Shown here in pieces: positions 22,556 through 34,200 of a stretch of DNA of 64,000 bases. Source of the stretch: Sordariomycetes sp. S80-01Y (lineage: Eukaryota; Ascomycota; Sordariomycetes). The notes under the pieces were generated by a model that made no database searches, was not told where the DNA came from, and was given only the letters and a program-made list of their open reading frames with translations. A program made the translations under genes and the position numbers. Each line of letters begins with the position of its first letter. Position 1 is the first letter of the stretch. The stretch lies in contig JAXQJY010000031.1 in assembly GCA_037042185.1 (NCBI GenBank), positions 1,674,001-1,738,000 on the forward strand. Direction: 5' to 3'.

Positions 22556-24019
22556 ATGGCAAAGATAAAGCGCGCCGTGTCGCCCGGCGGCGCGCTACTA
22601 CGAAGCTCGCGACTATTCTCTCTACCTCGTGCCATTCCCGATAAGGAGATCCCATACGAGCTCAAGATGGAAAATCCAAGCTCATCAACCAGACCGCATC
22701 CGACCCGTCAATCGATCACGTCGCCGCAGACGTCGCGAGAGAAGGGAGATTGGGGTCTCAAGCGTCCGTTGCCGCTGAAGCAAACTTTGGCGACAACTAC
22801 GCCCTTGTTGAAGGTCAAAGAACTAGACTCTCAAGAACGAATTACCGACTACGGATCCTCGGCCGACCACGCTCTCACGCTCGAGAAGTTCCTGGAGCTG
22901 CACATGTCTATGTCTGTTCCGAGACCGTCGCACTCGAACATCGAGAGGGTGAATACCCGCGTGCGGATGTCCGCCTTCGAGGAAAGCCACGATTTCACTG
23001 TAGCTCCAGCAGATGACCCAACGCGAAAGGGATGGAAATTCAGAGGCCCTTGGCTGGCGAGCATGCCCGAGGGTGAATTCGAGGCCTTTATCGAGAAGAA
23101 GGTTCTGCCAAGAAGGGTCGAGTTCCAGAAGTTGATGCGGTTAAAGTGCGCCAGCGAGATGACCTTGGTGAACAACTCCAAGGCTAGAGAGACGGGCGAG
23201 GAACGACCTCCGGCAATCCAACCCGGCGAGATCACGGATGAGCAGCTGGGCGACTACATGAGGTCATTACGAAACCAGCGTGACAAGCTCTACAGCTTCG
23301 TCACCGATTTCCTTGATCTTCCCCCTCTGCAGGTTCCCGTCGGCATCAACGAAGCTTTGAAGCTGGAGAAGCCATCTGGACCTCCCAACATGGCCTTCGA
23401 TGCCCATGGTCCTCCTCCTGCTCATCCGTCCGCTGGTTTGAGTTACCTCCGTACGCATTCCTTCATGGAGAACCACTGGCTGTACGGCCCTCAAGCGCAG
23501 AAGAAGCCTGTTCTCGCTCGACTACTACAGCCCCAGATTTACCGCAAGGGCGTGATGCTTGGTGTCGGTGGTTTCGTGACCGAAGCACCTGACGGCAGCG
23601 AGATGAACCTCAAGGGCGGCGGCCGTTTCCAGTCCCAGCGCTTCCGCGGGCAGCGTCAACAGCTCAAGGGTATTCACCACCTCGACATCGAGTCTCATGG
23701 TGGAGCCAAGTCTTGGGTTGTCCCTGACTTTGCTTACGTTGACCCCAACGGCATGATTGTCATGAAGGTCGAGACGGCTGACACTGAGACGAAGTTGGTT
23801 GCCAGGGAAGGCCGTGGGGAGCCCCTGGTGTACAATACCATGAAGCGCCAGACTAGTATTGAGCGGAGTGAGAAGGAGGCCGCGCGGTACGAGCAGACGA
23901 GATACGAGAACCCGGAGGAGGACAAGGCATTGGGGCGATCGGCCCTTGCTGATCCTGTAGAGGGCAAGGACAAGATTGGCAGCGCGAGCGCTTATGGCCT
24001 GGATGAACCCAAGCATTAA
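22556..24019 (+). CDS. MRP51: Mitochondrial small ribosomal subunit protein MRP51 (bS1m)
   Basis: Mitoribosomal small-subunit protein, in yeast needed for translation of COX1-3 and other mRNAs through their 5' leaders. Single exon, 487 residues. The N-terminus (AVSPGGALLRSSRLFSLPRA) is a basic, alpha-helical presequence without acidic residues until residue 25. Family blocks visible are TRPHPTRQSITSPQTSREKG, DWGLKRPLPLKQTLATTTPL, ITDYGSSADHALTLEKFLEL, then HPSAGLSYLRTHSFMENHWL with YGPQAQKKPVLARLLQPQ. The C-terminal third is charged and less conserved. The start codon is the first ATG after a short leader and gives the normal presequence. Divergent from QTRT1 and followed by another ribosomal protein gene, eS17. 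Confidence 0.93.
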   Translation: MAKIKRAVSPGGALLRSSRLFSLPRAIPDKEIPYELKMENPSSSTRPHPTRQSITSPQTSREKGDWGLKRPLPLKQTLATTTPLLKVKELDSQERITDYGSSADHALTLEKFLELHMSMSVPRPSHSNIERVNTRVRMSAFEESHDFTVAPADDPTRKGWKFRGPWLASMPEGEFEAFIEKKVLPRRVEFQKLMRLKCASEMTLVNNSKARETGEERPPAIQPGEITDEQLGDYMRSLRNQRDKLYSFVTDFLDLPPLQVPVGINEALKLEKPSGPPNMAFDAHGPPPAHPSAGLSYLRTHSFMENHWLYGPQAQKKPVLARLLQPQIYRKGVMLGVGGFVTEAPDGSEMNLKGGGRFQSQRFRGQRQQLKGIHHLDIESHGGAKSWVVPDFAYVDPNGMIVMKVETADTETKLVAREGRGEPLVYNTMKRQTSIERSEKEAARYEQTRYENPEEDKALGRSALADPVEGKDKIGSASAYGLDEPKH

Positions 24020-24592
24020 CCTTGCTGAAGGTTATGCCGGCGGAGCAGCGGCAGCTTGCAACAGCACTATTATCATATTGGGTGTAGAAATGTGTAACAT
24101 AGATGAAATGTACAGTATTGAAGACACTGGTAGATTGCGGACATTCTAAAGTAGCAAATTGTTCGAAGCCAGACAGGCTATTTCCATCGGCGCAGGGTTT
24201 GCATCCGTGTACATCGATGAAAGACACTGTGATTTAGCTTCATGTCTAGAGCATTGAGCTTGGCTAAGCTGACGGGAGTCCAGCAAGCAGCGAGCAACTC
24301 GTCACACTACGCTTCCAGCTGTTGGCTTAGGTACATTGGTTATGATCTACTCGAGGTGGGGAGTCTTTTCCCGATTCTGATTGGCTCGCACCTGGGGAAG
24401 CCGCCAGAGATACTTCCCTGGTCATGTGATTCGCACGTGTGGTGTCGCACACAAGTCAGAGGAGCCCTAAGCGCAATTGGCCCCACCCTGCAAACCACCA
24501 ATTTTCGCGGCGGTTCAACTCTCACGACCAGCTTCCTCAACCACCAGCCCTTCCGACTAACTCCCCCGCCCAGTTCAGTCAATACCGCCAAA
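24020..24592. other. Intergenic, promoter of eS17
   Basis: 573 bases between MRP51 and eS17, both on the + strand. The last 100 bases are pyrimidine-rich (CTCAACCACCAGCCC-like), as common just upstream of ribosomal protein genes. A CACGTG-like core (GCACGTGTGG) lies near 24434. Confidence 0.45.
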
Positions 24593-25150
24593 ATGGGTCG
24601 CGTGCGCACCAAGACCGTCAAGAAGTCCGCCAAGGTCATCATTGAGCGGTACTACCCCAAGCTCACCCTCGACTTCGAGACCAACAAGCGCATCTGCGAT
24701 GAGATTGCCATCATTGCCTCGAAGCGCCTGAGGAACAAGGTACGGCGCTACAACCCTCACCGAGGGCCGCGAGAGAAGGAGGAAGAATGCTAAGACAGTG
24801 CAGATTGCCGGTTACACCACCCACTTGATGCGCCGTATCCAGCGTGGTCCCGTCCGCGGTATCTCCTTCAAGCTTCAGGAGGAGGAGCGTGAGCGCAAGG
24901 ATCAGTACGTTCCCGAGATCTCGGCCCTCGACTTCGCCCAGCTCTCCGACGAGGGCCGTCTGGACGTCGACTTCGAGACCCGCGACCTCATCAAGCACCT
25001 CGGCGTACGTTTCTTCCCCGTCGCACCGCCCGCACCGCCCTTAGCTAACATCGTGACTTTCAGTTCGACAACATCCCCATCAACGCCCAGCCCGTCTCTC
25101 AGACCCAGGTCCCCGAGCGTGGTGGACGTCGCTTCAACGACCGCCGCTAA
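24593..25150 (+). CDS. RPS17: 40S ribosomal protein eS17
   Basis: Structural protein of the cytosolic small ribosomal subunit. Three exons, 24593-24739, 24804-25004 and 25064-25150, give 144 residues. The sequence begins [20 protein letters not shown], continues [20 protein letters not shown] and, after the first intron, [20 protein letters not shown] and [20 protein letters not shown], and ends [12 protein letters not shown]. All are typical of eS17. Intron borders GTACGG..CAG and GTACGT..CAG with CTAAG/CTAAC branch points keep the frame. The strong codon bias fits very high expression. Confidence 0.97.
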
Positions 25151-25562
25151 GTTACGAACGGTCGATCGGAACGGAAAAAATAATGGGGGCATAACGGGAT
25201 CACGAATTTTGCTTTGGGTGTCTGGCATGTTACGACTGCAAGGGTTTCTTTTCCAGCTACATGGGCGTCTTACGACGGTAGTGAGTGCATAGATCTCAAC
25301 AAAGATCTTCCAACCCCTCAAGGTGTCGTTGATTCTTCAGCTTCAGGCTGGAGATGATACTTGATTGCCAATTCCCATCCCCTATCCTGCCGTGATGCTG
25401 TACAGCCAGGGTCTAGCTAGGGTCCGGCAGTGATCAGTGCCACTCTCGACCTAGCTTGACCTTACCTGGTCGAGCCAAGATCGTGTGTCTCGTGACCTTT
25501 CATGGTTTCTCCCAGACACAGGCTCCCGCATTTTAAGTGATATCGCTTGTCTCTCGCACTAC
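25151..25562. other. Convergent intergenic region
   Basis: 412 bases between the 3' ends of eS17 and the RTR1-like gene. No gene or structural element seen. Confidence 0.5.
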
Positions 25563-26366
25563 TCATGTCGTAGGCTGGTGCTCCTTATTCTTGCCCGTTT
25601 TGCTCCTGTAACCCTCCACTTTTAAATGGTCGTCGCCTTCATCCTCAAAAACTCCCGTAGCTGGTGCCGTTGTGGGATCAACCTTCTTCTCCTTCAGCCT
25701 TACCGGCACTGCTGTTTGAGCGCCTGGTTTTAGCGACGAGGTTTCGCCTCGCTCCATGGCTAGCGCAGCGGTATCCCTCGCGGCCTGCCTGTCATCTTCG
25801 AGGCGCAGCTTCTCCATCTCCCTGGTCGCTTTTTCTTCAGCTGTCTCAGCACTTCTATCCTCCTCGAATAGCTCAATTTCGATGTCGGGTATTCCGGCCC
25901 TCTCCCACGCCGCTGTCTCGTTCAACTGCACCTTCACATACAAGGCTCGCCTCTTGCACCCTTGACTGCACCAACTCTCCACATCCTTTCTCTTGACAAT
26001 GCCCCCACTGCTCTTGTTCAACGTCCATTCGCCTCCTGGACCAGTCCTCCGCCGAGGCTTACTGCAGAGGGTGTAGCCACAGAGATTGTTGGTGTTGCGC
26101 TCCTCGATGAGGTCGTCGTAATCGGAGGGTTGGAAGAGGCGCACGTGGGACTTGAAGTCCTTTGCGTCTTGGCGCGAGGGTTGAGCTGGATCTTTCGTGG
26201 CGAGGGGGTATGTTGACAGGAGAATCAGGGAGTCGAGGATCTGCGCTTCTAGGTCCTTGCGGTGCTGGAGGATCTGGGCATGCTGGGTCGCGAGGTCCCG
26301 GGCGTTTTTGGCGGAGGAAGAGGGTTTCTTGAGGATGGACTTCAGGTTCTCCAAATCAGCTTCCAT
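25563..26366 (-). CDS. RTR1: RTR1/RPAP2-type RNA polymerase II CTD phosphatase
   Basis: Atypical phosphatase that acts on Ser5-P (and Tyr1-P) of the RNA polymerase II tail and helps polymerase assembly and import. Single exon, 267 residues. An N-terminal coiled-coil helix (ATQHAQILQHRKDLEAQILD) leads to the RTR1 zinc domain: SDYDDLIEERNTNNLCGYTL with Cys-x4-Cys (CGYTLC), the basic linker KPRRRT, and the second half WCSQGCKRRALYVKVQLNET with Cys-x3-Cys. The C-terminal 110 residues are acidic and disordered. ATG 26366 (MEADLENLKSILKKP) is the first true ATG of the open frame. Symbol by similarity to the yeast protein. Confidence 0.9.
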   Translation of the reverse strand: MEADLENLKSILKKPSSSAKNARDLATQHAQILQHRKDLEAQILDSLILLSTYPLATKDPAQPSRQDAKDFKSHVRLFQPSDYDDLIEERNTNNLCGYTLCSKPRRRTGPGGEWTLNKSSGGIVKRKDVESWCSQGCKRRALYVKVQLNETAAWERAGIPDIEIELFEEDRSAETAEEKATREMEKLRLEDDRQAARDTAALAMERGETSSLKPGAQTAVPVRLKEKKVDPTTAPATGVFEDEGDDHLKVEGYRSKTGKNKEHQPTT

Positions 26367-27558
26367 TGCGTAGGTAAGTCCGCGCAGAGTCGCGTTGTCT
26401 CTATCAGATGGCAGGCGCCAGGCGGACGCGATGCAAGTGTAACTGCGCGATGAGGATTGTTTTCTAGTGAAATCTGGGGGTTGAGGTGGGATGTCTCGAA
26501 GAAAGCTACGAACGCCCCACCTCGAGCTTAACAATCCGATGTTGGCGAGTCATGAGCTGTGACTCAAGTTCACATGCCAACGTCAGGAAGCTCTGCTGCA
26601 CCCAAAATGGACGCTTCATTGTTTTCGAGAACCTGAGCTGCGATTTGGCGAAATGTCGAGATCATCGCATCATGCTATGTATGGTCACGACGGGCTCCTG
26701 TCTGTCAACTTGATCGTCTTGATTGCCAAGCTGCCCTCATGCACAGTGTACTACCCTAGACTTGGTTGATGATGACATCGTAAGTCGAACGGCAATCTCG
26801 GGAGGCGTTTGATGGCGGCTGCCACATGATTTTGCCTTGTCCTACGCCAGAGAGCGACTGAAACGTAGGCCGTTTCTGGGGTGGACGCTGGACTAGTGAG
26901 ACCTTAGTTCAAATCCGTGATGCCGCATTCATGCGCTCCCTCTTGAGTCCCTCTCGAGGATGACAACTTGCTCTCTCACTGAGCAATGCAGAATATTCCC
27001 AAGCGATAGTTGTACAGGAGCACAGGTAATAGTACCTTTCAACCCATATTGCGTCTAGGAGTCCAACTAAAGTTCCTTAAAGCTCGGACTGGAAGCTTCG
27101 CACCGCGGCCGTGTTGCCTTGTCGCCCTGAGGCCCATCGCTGACGTCGACAGCACTTGTCGATCCTCTACGCGTCCGTCACTAGCAGCTTCACAGCCTCA
27201 TCGCCTGGGTCGTCGACCAACCCCCTCTTCTATCCGTCCAACACCTTGCTGCAAGATACCAAGGTGTTCTTTTCATTGCATTGCTGCCTCACGGTGACCC
27301 GATATAGAACAGTCCGAGCCCCCCCCGCGAGTTGTTAGCCGGTACTTGCTCGTTGCCGGCTACGCCTCCCCACAGCTGGTACCTCAGGAGCTGACACAGC
27401 ACTGCCCCACATCCACCACATCCCCATCTTCCAACTTCCCAGCTTCCCCCAACTCTCGCTGTCCACAAGCACCTCAATCCCACAAACTCCCGTGCCCTTC
27501 CACGCATACAGTTCGCAGCAGACACAGCGTGTGCACCGGCACACCAAGTCCCGACAAT
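26367..27558. promoter_or_regulatory. Divergent promoter region (RTR1 / BBC1)
   Basis: 1.2 kb between divergent starts. The right end (27320-27558) is C-rich and pyrimidine-rich, which suits a long 5' leader of the BBC1 gene; in-frame codons upstream of 27559 contain no ATG. No named element was found. Confidence 0.4.
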
Positions 27559-30500
27559 ATGGCTGCCCTGTTCCGCGTCAAGGCCCTCTACGAATACACC
27601 TCCCCCCACGAGGATGACCTCACCTTTGACGCTGGTCAGGTTATTACGGTCACGGAAGAGGAGGACGAGGACTGGTACGGAGGAGAATACACAGACGCCA
27701 ATGGAGCAAAGCAGGAGGGCATCTTCCCTCGCAACTTCGTTGAGAAGATAGAGCCTACTGCTCCACCGCGTCCCGCTCGAGCCCGCCCAAAGAAGGACTC
27801 GGCCGAAGCTCCCAAGTCACCGGAGGCTGTCGCTGCGCCTACGCCTGCCGTCGCAGTGGCGCCGACTCAGTCAGAGCCAGCTCCCGTGCGAGAGCCAGAG
27901 CCCGAACCTGAACCCGAAGTCGTCGAACCCGAAGAGCCGCGAGAGAAAAGCCCGCCCCCGCAGCCGGCAGCTCCAGTCCCAGCACCGGCACCTAGAAGGT
28001 CCGTTGATGAACCTAAGCCTGCTCCGGCATCCGTCGAAAAGCCCAAAGATCCCGTCGCTGCTGCTGCGCCGCCCCCAAGAGCTAAGGCCGCCAGCCCGCC
28101 TCCTGTCTCCGACAAGCCATTGAGCAACTCGTTCAAAGACAGGATTGCCGCTTTCAACAAACCCGCCGCACCTCCGGTTGCGCCTTTCAAGCCCACTGGA
28201 CTCAGCTCTGGGGGAGGCAGCGGCGGCGGCACTGGATTCATCAAGAAGCCTTTTGTTGCCGCCCCTCCCAGTCGCGATGCGTACGTTCCTCCGCCGCAGC
28301 AGGCACCTGTGTCGAAGATATATCGTCGCGACGAAGATCCCGAGATCAGGGAGAAAGAGGAGGAGAACAAAGAGCAAGCTGAGAGAGCTGGTTTGGCTCC
28401 TACCGAGGGAACCGAGGGCGGTGACGAAGACCAACCCAAGCCTACAACTCTGAAGGAGCGCATCGCACTGCTCCAGAAACAGCAGCAAGAGCAAGCTCAG
28501 AGACACGCTGATACTGCTGCAAAGAAGGAGAAGCCCAAGAAGCCCCCTCCACCGAAGAAGGCTGAGCCTGCGCCCGTCGCAACTGAAGAGCCCGCCGAAG
28601 AAGAGGAGGGGCATCACGAGGTGGAGTCTGGTGCACCTCCAGCATTGCCGCGTAGGTCAACCGAGGAATCTGCGCGCAGGTCATCGACGGATGATGCTGG
28701 TGCTGATGCTCCTCCACCTCCTCGACGAAAAGCCTCGAAGGCCCATGCGCTCGAGCCTATTCATGATGGAAACGAAGCCGATATGTCTGGCGCTGGTGAC
28801 ACCACAGAGGGCCAAGATGATACTACTGAGCGCGAGGACGAGGAACCGGCAAGGCAAGTCCCACGACCGCCCATGGGTATGGCTCAACCCCCTCCGCAAG
28901 CTGGTGCAGAGAAGCGGGAAGAGGAAGGAGAGGAGGAAGACGAGGAAGACGAGGAGGAGGACGAAGACGTTGACCCCGAGATCAAGCGCAAGGAAGAGCT
29001 CCGAGCGCGTATGGCCAAGATGAGCGGCGGGATGGGTTTCCACGGTATGTTTGGCATGGGCCCACCTCCTGGTGGCGCGCCACCGAGCAAGAAGAAGGCA
29101 CAGACCCCAAAGACTGAGGCGCCAGTCGAGGAGGCTGAAGAGGAGCCAGCGTCTCCGGCAGCCGCTCCTCCAGTCCCAGCTATGATTCCTGTCCCTGGTA
29201 TGGGAGGACCGCCTGCACCACCGAGAAGGTCAGGAGAGTCCACTCGCTCTGAAGCTCACGAGCCTGAACCTACACCTACAGCCCGGGCCCCTCCACCTGT
29301 ACCCGCGCGCCAGGTTGAGGACGATGAAGATGATGAAGACGATGAGACTACTCCAGCTCTGACACCTGCCGCGAGCGGTATGTTTGCGCTGTCGATTCCC
29401 TGAGTCTAAGCTAATATCTGTAGCGACCCATCCTCCCCCGCCTGTCCCCGGAGGCCGGCCAGCGCCTCCACCCGTACCAGCTGAATGTGAGTCCACCAGA
29501 ATATGTACTTGAGGTTCTTACGCTGACCGCACAGCTCGGCCTCCACCTCCACCTCCGCCTGGCAACTTGCAGTCGCCATCGGAGGGCTCTGCTTCGGGTG
29601 ATGAGATGCCTGCTGTTCAGGATAAGAGTCTTGACAGCGCAGCAGCTCAGCCCCAGCCTCCTCAGCTACCCCCAATGCCCCCTCAGCCAGTGCAAACAGC
29701 CGATTTGCCTTTGAGAACCCCTACCTCCCCTGGCGGCGAGGAACCTCCTTTGGCTTCCCCGACAGCAACGACCAGCAAGCGCAACAGCCGGCCACCTCCT
29801 CCTATCCCGGGTTCAGCACCGGCGGCCCCACCATCTTCAAGCCGCCCGCCACCACCTCCACCGCCTGGCCCCGGTGGCGTGAGCAGGCAGTCAACTGCTG
29901 ATATTCAGATCCCCCCAATTCCTACGCCTGTAAGGCCGTCGCAGGCTGGTGAGGAGAACGAGAGCGAGGCTACCGAGTACGAAGGGGACTACGATACCGA
30001 CATCGGATCTTCTGTACCTCACAAGGACGCGTTGAAGGCCCATGCTCGTGACTCGAGTCAAGATGACAATTCCTTCCAATCACCTACAGATGCGCCGTCA
30101 GGTGGTCCTCCGCCAATACCGCAGGCGTCAGCTCCCAAAGCTGTTCCTCCCCCTGTTCCAAGCCAGCCGCCGCCGCCGCCAGCAGAATCCAAGCGTCGGT
30201 CAGTCGATATGCCTCGAGCGGCGCCACCACCACCGCCTCCCACGAGGGAGCCATTATCGCCATCTGGGCAGCAGGAGGATTACGACCCTTATAATTACTC
30301 GACAACTCCAGGACTGTCCAAGAAGACTCCAAGAATCGAGGAGGAGGCGTACTTCCCTGACAGCCAAACTTCACAGTCGCCTCCAGGACGACCTGCTCCC
30401 CAGCAGATGCCGAGTGCCCGAAGCCGTCAGTCTCTCGACGTCGGTCGGAAGAGCATGAGTGCCAGACGCTCTATGGACGCTCCGCGACCGACTGGCGAAT

Positions 30501-31276
30501 CAGGCTTCATCGCTGAAGACATGGAGCTGGCTGTCCAGAGCGGATGGTGGAAGCAGGCAAACCAGGTACCGCCCGTGCTCCAGGGCCGCAGGGACATCTT
30601 CTACGAATGCGACGAGTCCACCACCACGAATCAAGGCGCGAAAACAGAGATTACTCGCGAGATCTGGATTCTTTTCCAGGATTACTCGCAAACGATTCTC
30701 ACGATTCGTTACGACCCCTACGACCCTACAGATGTAGATATCGAGCAACGCCACGAACCGCCACCGCGACCGCTGCGCCAGGATCAGATGGAAGACTTCT
30801 ACGAACGCTTTGGACGTCCCATCTCGGAAGCGGCCGCCTCAAAGAAGGACAGCGTCGTCGGCGACGGCACACCCCAAGGTTTCATCCTGGAATTGCTCCG
30901 TCCTCACAAGGACGCCCTGCCCCCGGTCGGAACTCGTGCCTTCGGCGCCCTCGTCTACTCCAACATGGCCAACGCGTCCACGTCCCAAAACGACGCCATC
31001 CGCCCCGGCGATATCATCTCTATTCGCAACGCCAAGTTCCAGGGCAAACACGGCCCGATGCATGCCAAGTACTCCGTCGAAGTGGGCAAGCCGGATCACG
31101 TCGGTGTGGTGGCGGAGTGGGACGGCACGAAGAAGAAGGTCAGGGCGTGGGAGCAAGGACGAGAGAGCAAGAAGGTCAAGATGGAGAGCTTCAAGTTGGA
31201 TGATCTGAGGAGTGGGGAGGTCAGGATTTGGAGGGTCATGCCGAGGGGATGGGTTGGTTGGAACAGCCAGGCCTAG
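27559..31276 (+). CDS. BBC1: BBC1/MTI1-like SH3 protein of cortical actin patches
   Basis: Binds type I myosin tails and WASP and restrains Arp2/3 at endocytic actin patches. Exons 27559-29377, 29424-29486 and 29535-31276 give 1207 residues. The SH3 domain is at residues 1-63, starting MAALFRVKALYEYTSPHEDD, with LYEY and EDWYGGEY motifs and FPRNFVE at the end. A long disordered middle follows, full of polyproline stretches (targets of other SH3 domains), Glu/Asp runs (about 28917-28980) and LKERIALLQKQQQEQAQ-type helices. The last 250 residues are ordered and match the BBC1 C-terminal domain: MELAVQSGWWKQANQVPPVL, GFILELLRPHKDALPPVGTR and GDIISIRNAKFQGKHGPMH. The 63-nt middle exon encodes only polyproline, so it could be alternatively spliced. 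Confidence 0.9.
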
Positions 31277-34200
31277 TGGTGTCTGGCGAGGAGTAGGGGT
31301 GTGCTGCCCGAGGTTCCACGAGAGGAGTTAGAGGTAACCAAGTTGCGCGATCCAAGGATGAAGCAGCATGGCTGCGGATGTGCGAGTTGAGTAATGCGTG
31401 CGTGTTTCTGAGAGTGGTAGCTCTTCACCCATGTTTGCTTGCTGCGGAGATGCGGTGCGATACGATTACGTTTAGGTTTATACAATTTGAGCTGCATGGT
31501 TCATGATTCTCTTCATTCACTAGGAACTTCATCCCATAGTACCAATGCTGGATACACTTGACCCTCCACCCGAGATTTACCTAGGCTGCCTTGGAGCATG
31601 ACTTCATGCGGTGTGCATCGCTAGCTCATGTGTTCCGTGAGCTGGGCTACCGTCCTAGTCGCCTCGAGACAACGGGTGCTGATGGAGTGGGCGGCTCACA
31701 ACCTCGAGAATGAGTTCCTCATGTCTGCCGTGCTCGCATCACTTCTGCATTTCAATGTATGTCGTGCTTGCGCTCGTCCTGAGCCCTCCCCCTTTTCTTC
31801 TACTAGTACTCGGTATTAGGGGGTTGGGCATATTTGTTGACAGAACGCGCGTTCGACGTGGCTTCAGCGGGAAGTCTGACCTGGGACCCAGCCTGGATGA
31901 TCTATTTCTGTAACGACTTCCATGTTGCTGGTCGTGCGGGCTGGCGTCGGAAGGATTGTAGTACAGTGCCCCGACGAGTCGGAGCCTGGACGTGGAGGCT
32001 TAGCTTCTACGGGTTGAGGACAGTCCGCACACCCCCCCTTTATTTGGGGGTCGGGGAGCTTGAAGCTACACTCGTAGACTCCCGGACAATTCATCGTAGT
32101 CCACCTCTGCTAGCGTGTACATCTGCGGACGGGACCAAGTCCGGGTCTTCCGGTCCCTGGACTTACAAGGCGGGCCGGTTGATCACACGACTCACATGCA
32201 AGCGGCCAAAAAAAAAGTTCCCAGATACTGACGCCGACCAAAGTCAAGGGTCCTTCTCGTTCTGCTGCAAGTCGGCGCACCAATGCTACGATTTCCCCCA
32301 CGCCGAAGGGGGAGGAGGTCCCTGACAAAGTGCAGATCTCCGGGAAGAAGGGACCGGTGCTTCGCTCTGCTTGACTTCTGCCAGTAGAGTCCCCACGTGG
32401 AGGTCGTCAGCCGGGAGCTTGGAACGGGCGAGGAGCGCGCGCGCGTGTGTGTAGTCGTCGTATGTTGCGGGCTATGCAGAGGCGGCGGCGGCGGCAGCGT
32501 GGGAGTCCAATGGCATTGGTGAGCGTTCCCAAATTATAGCCAATAGTGGAGGGCCAGTGGCAGACACAGAGTGGGAGGCCCAATGGTGAAGGAGCAATAA
32601 GAGCTAGAAGCTTCAAGCCCCCTTTTCTGCCAATGGACATTAGCGACCGGCGTGGCGGTGATGATGGCCTCGACCCAAGGATCTCCCGCAGAACCGAGAA
32701 AACTAAGATGGCGACCTGAGCACAGGCTCAGCACGGCGGTGAGTTACACAACCTGCCATGCCATGATCCGGGGAATGGGAAGCAATGTCCCCGGGGACTG
32801 GTAAGAGTATGATGGCATGCTCGGCATCGAAACCCAACCGTCACCGCAGCGGTACAATGTCGTCAACTTGCTCCACAGACGGCCGAACATGTCCCGCTGT
32901 CGGCCTTTCTCGGGCTGAGGCACAAAAGCCTTGTGTGGCTCTTGTCGTGCGCGGCGCTCCCAGTCTGCCCAGCGGTGCGTCTCAGATTGACTCTCCCCCC
33001 CAGCAGTGCGGGGACGCGGTTGCACAGCGTGCAAGCGACGAGATCTCGAGGGCACCGTGGAGAGCGTCAGATCCTGTGCGACTGCGACGCCACGGCTGCG
33101 AGAAGCTCGAAGCGGTGATGGGGAAGACGGGTGGTTACGCGGAGTCGGTTCGATTGCCGGCCCCCGAGCGTCGCGGGCAGAGCAGGCGTAACGAGAGCTT
33201 GAACGGGCACGGGACGGATGCAGCATCGTCGTCGTCGCCAACAAGTCAAGTAGTGATGCTGCCCAATATCTGGCCCCTTTCAGACAAGACACCGAGCTGG
33301 CGGGATGGGGATGAGGATGAGCATGCAGGGCGAATGGGCAGACCTGCACCCAGCCAGCAGCAGGCCCTGCATGCAGTGAGATCATCCGCCTGGGAGAGAG
33401 CCCACAGTCGACAGGCCGCATCTCGGGGCGCGGAGGAAAAAAGAGAGGCAGAAGAAAAACTGGACGAAGGCATGGAGAAGATGTAGGCGGCACGAGGAGA
33501 CGAATGAGGAGGTGACAGATGGCGGGCCTGCAGGTGCATACGGATGCGGAAGCGTGGGCCGCCTCCCAAAGGTGCATGGCGGTGCCTGAGTCTCGAGAGC
33601 TCATCCCGAGCTGTTTCTGGTGCTTTTTCTGGTGCTGGCGAGAAGCTCGCTGAGAGTGAGAGCAGCAAGCAGAGAGAGGTGGGATGTGGGATGTGGCCGG
33701 CCAATCGAGGGCGGGCCGGCCTGGATGAGGGCATCGTGACTTGATTGGGCTGGGCTGCAGTTGGGCTTCAACGATGGGAGGCAGGGCAGGATTGGGTCGA
33801 TTCAAGGCAGATGCGAAGTGACGGCGTCGCCTTGGAATCGGTTTGCATCGCGTTGGCGTTGTGGTGACTGACGATGGATGCGACGTGGTGCGATGCGGTG
33901 CGAAGTTGGACGACGGAGGCCGAGTCTGTCCAGCGCCCACAGCGGCAGATCCACCGTCCACTATTTACCTCAAGGTAGTCTAACTGCTAAGTGCTAGCGA
34001 GGTCCAGGCAGCACGTGGGTGCAGCGGGTGAAGCCGCCGGGGGACAGCGAGGAAACGTGCCACCGTCACGCGATTTGCTCTCACCACCAGCTGCCTCACG
34101 AAAGACGCTCGGAAAGGCCGACGACGCCTTGACTGAGCTTTTTTCTTCTTCTGTCCCCTTCAGGGTACCCTTCAGGGGCCCTGTGCAATGTAGGAATCGC

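Noticed and set aside
26880-26920. GTTCAAATCC resembling a tRNA T-loop
   Set aside because: Flanking bases do not form a T-stem, and no acceptor or anticodon arm lies at the right distance.
27867-28617. Two long minus-strand frames opposite BBC1
   Set aside because: Gly/Ser/Leu-rich antisense of the polyproline coding sequence.
32744-33961. 405-codon minus-strand frame
   Set aside because: Composition of chance translation of GC-rich DNA, no domain, no clear promoter; kept only as part of the gene-free region.
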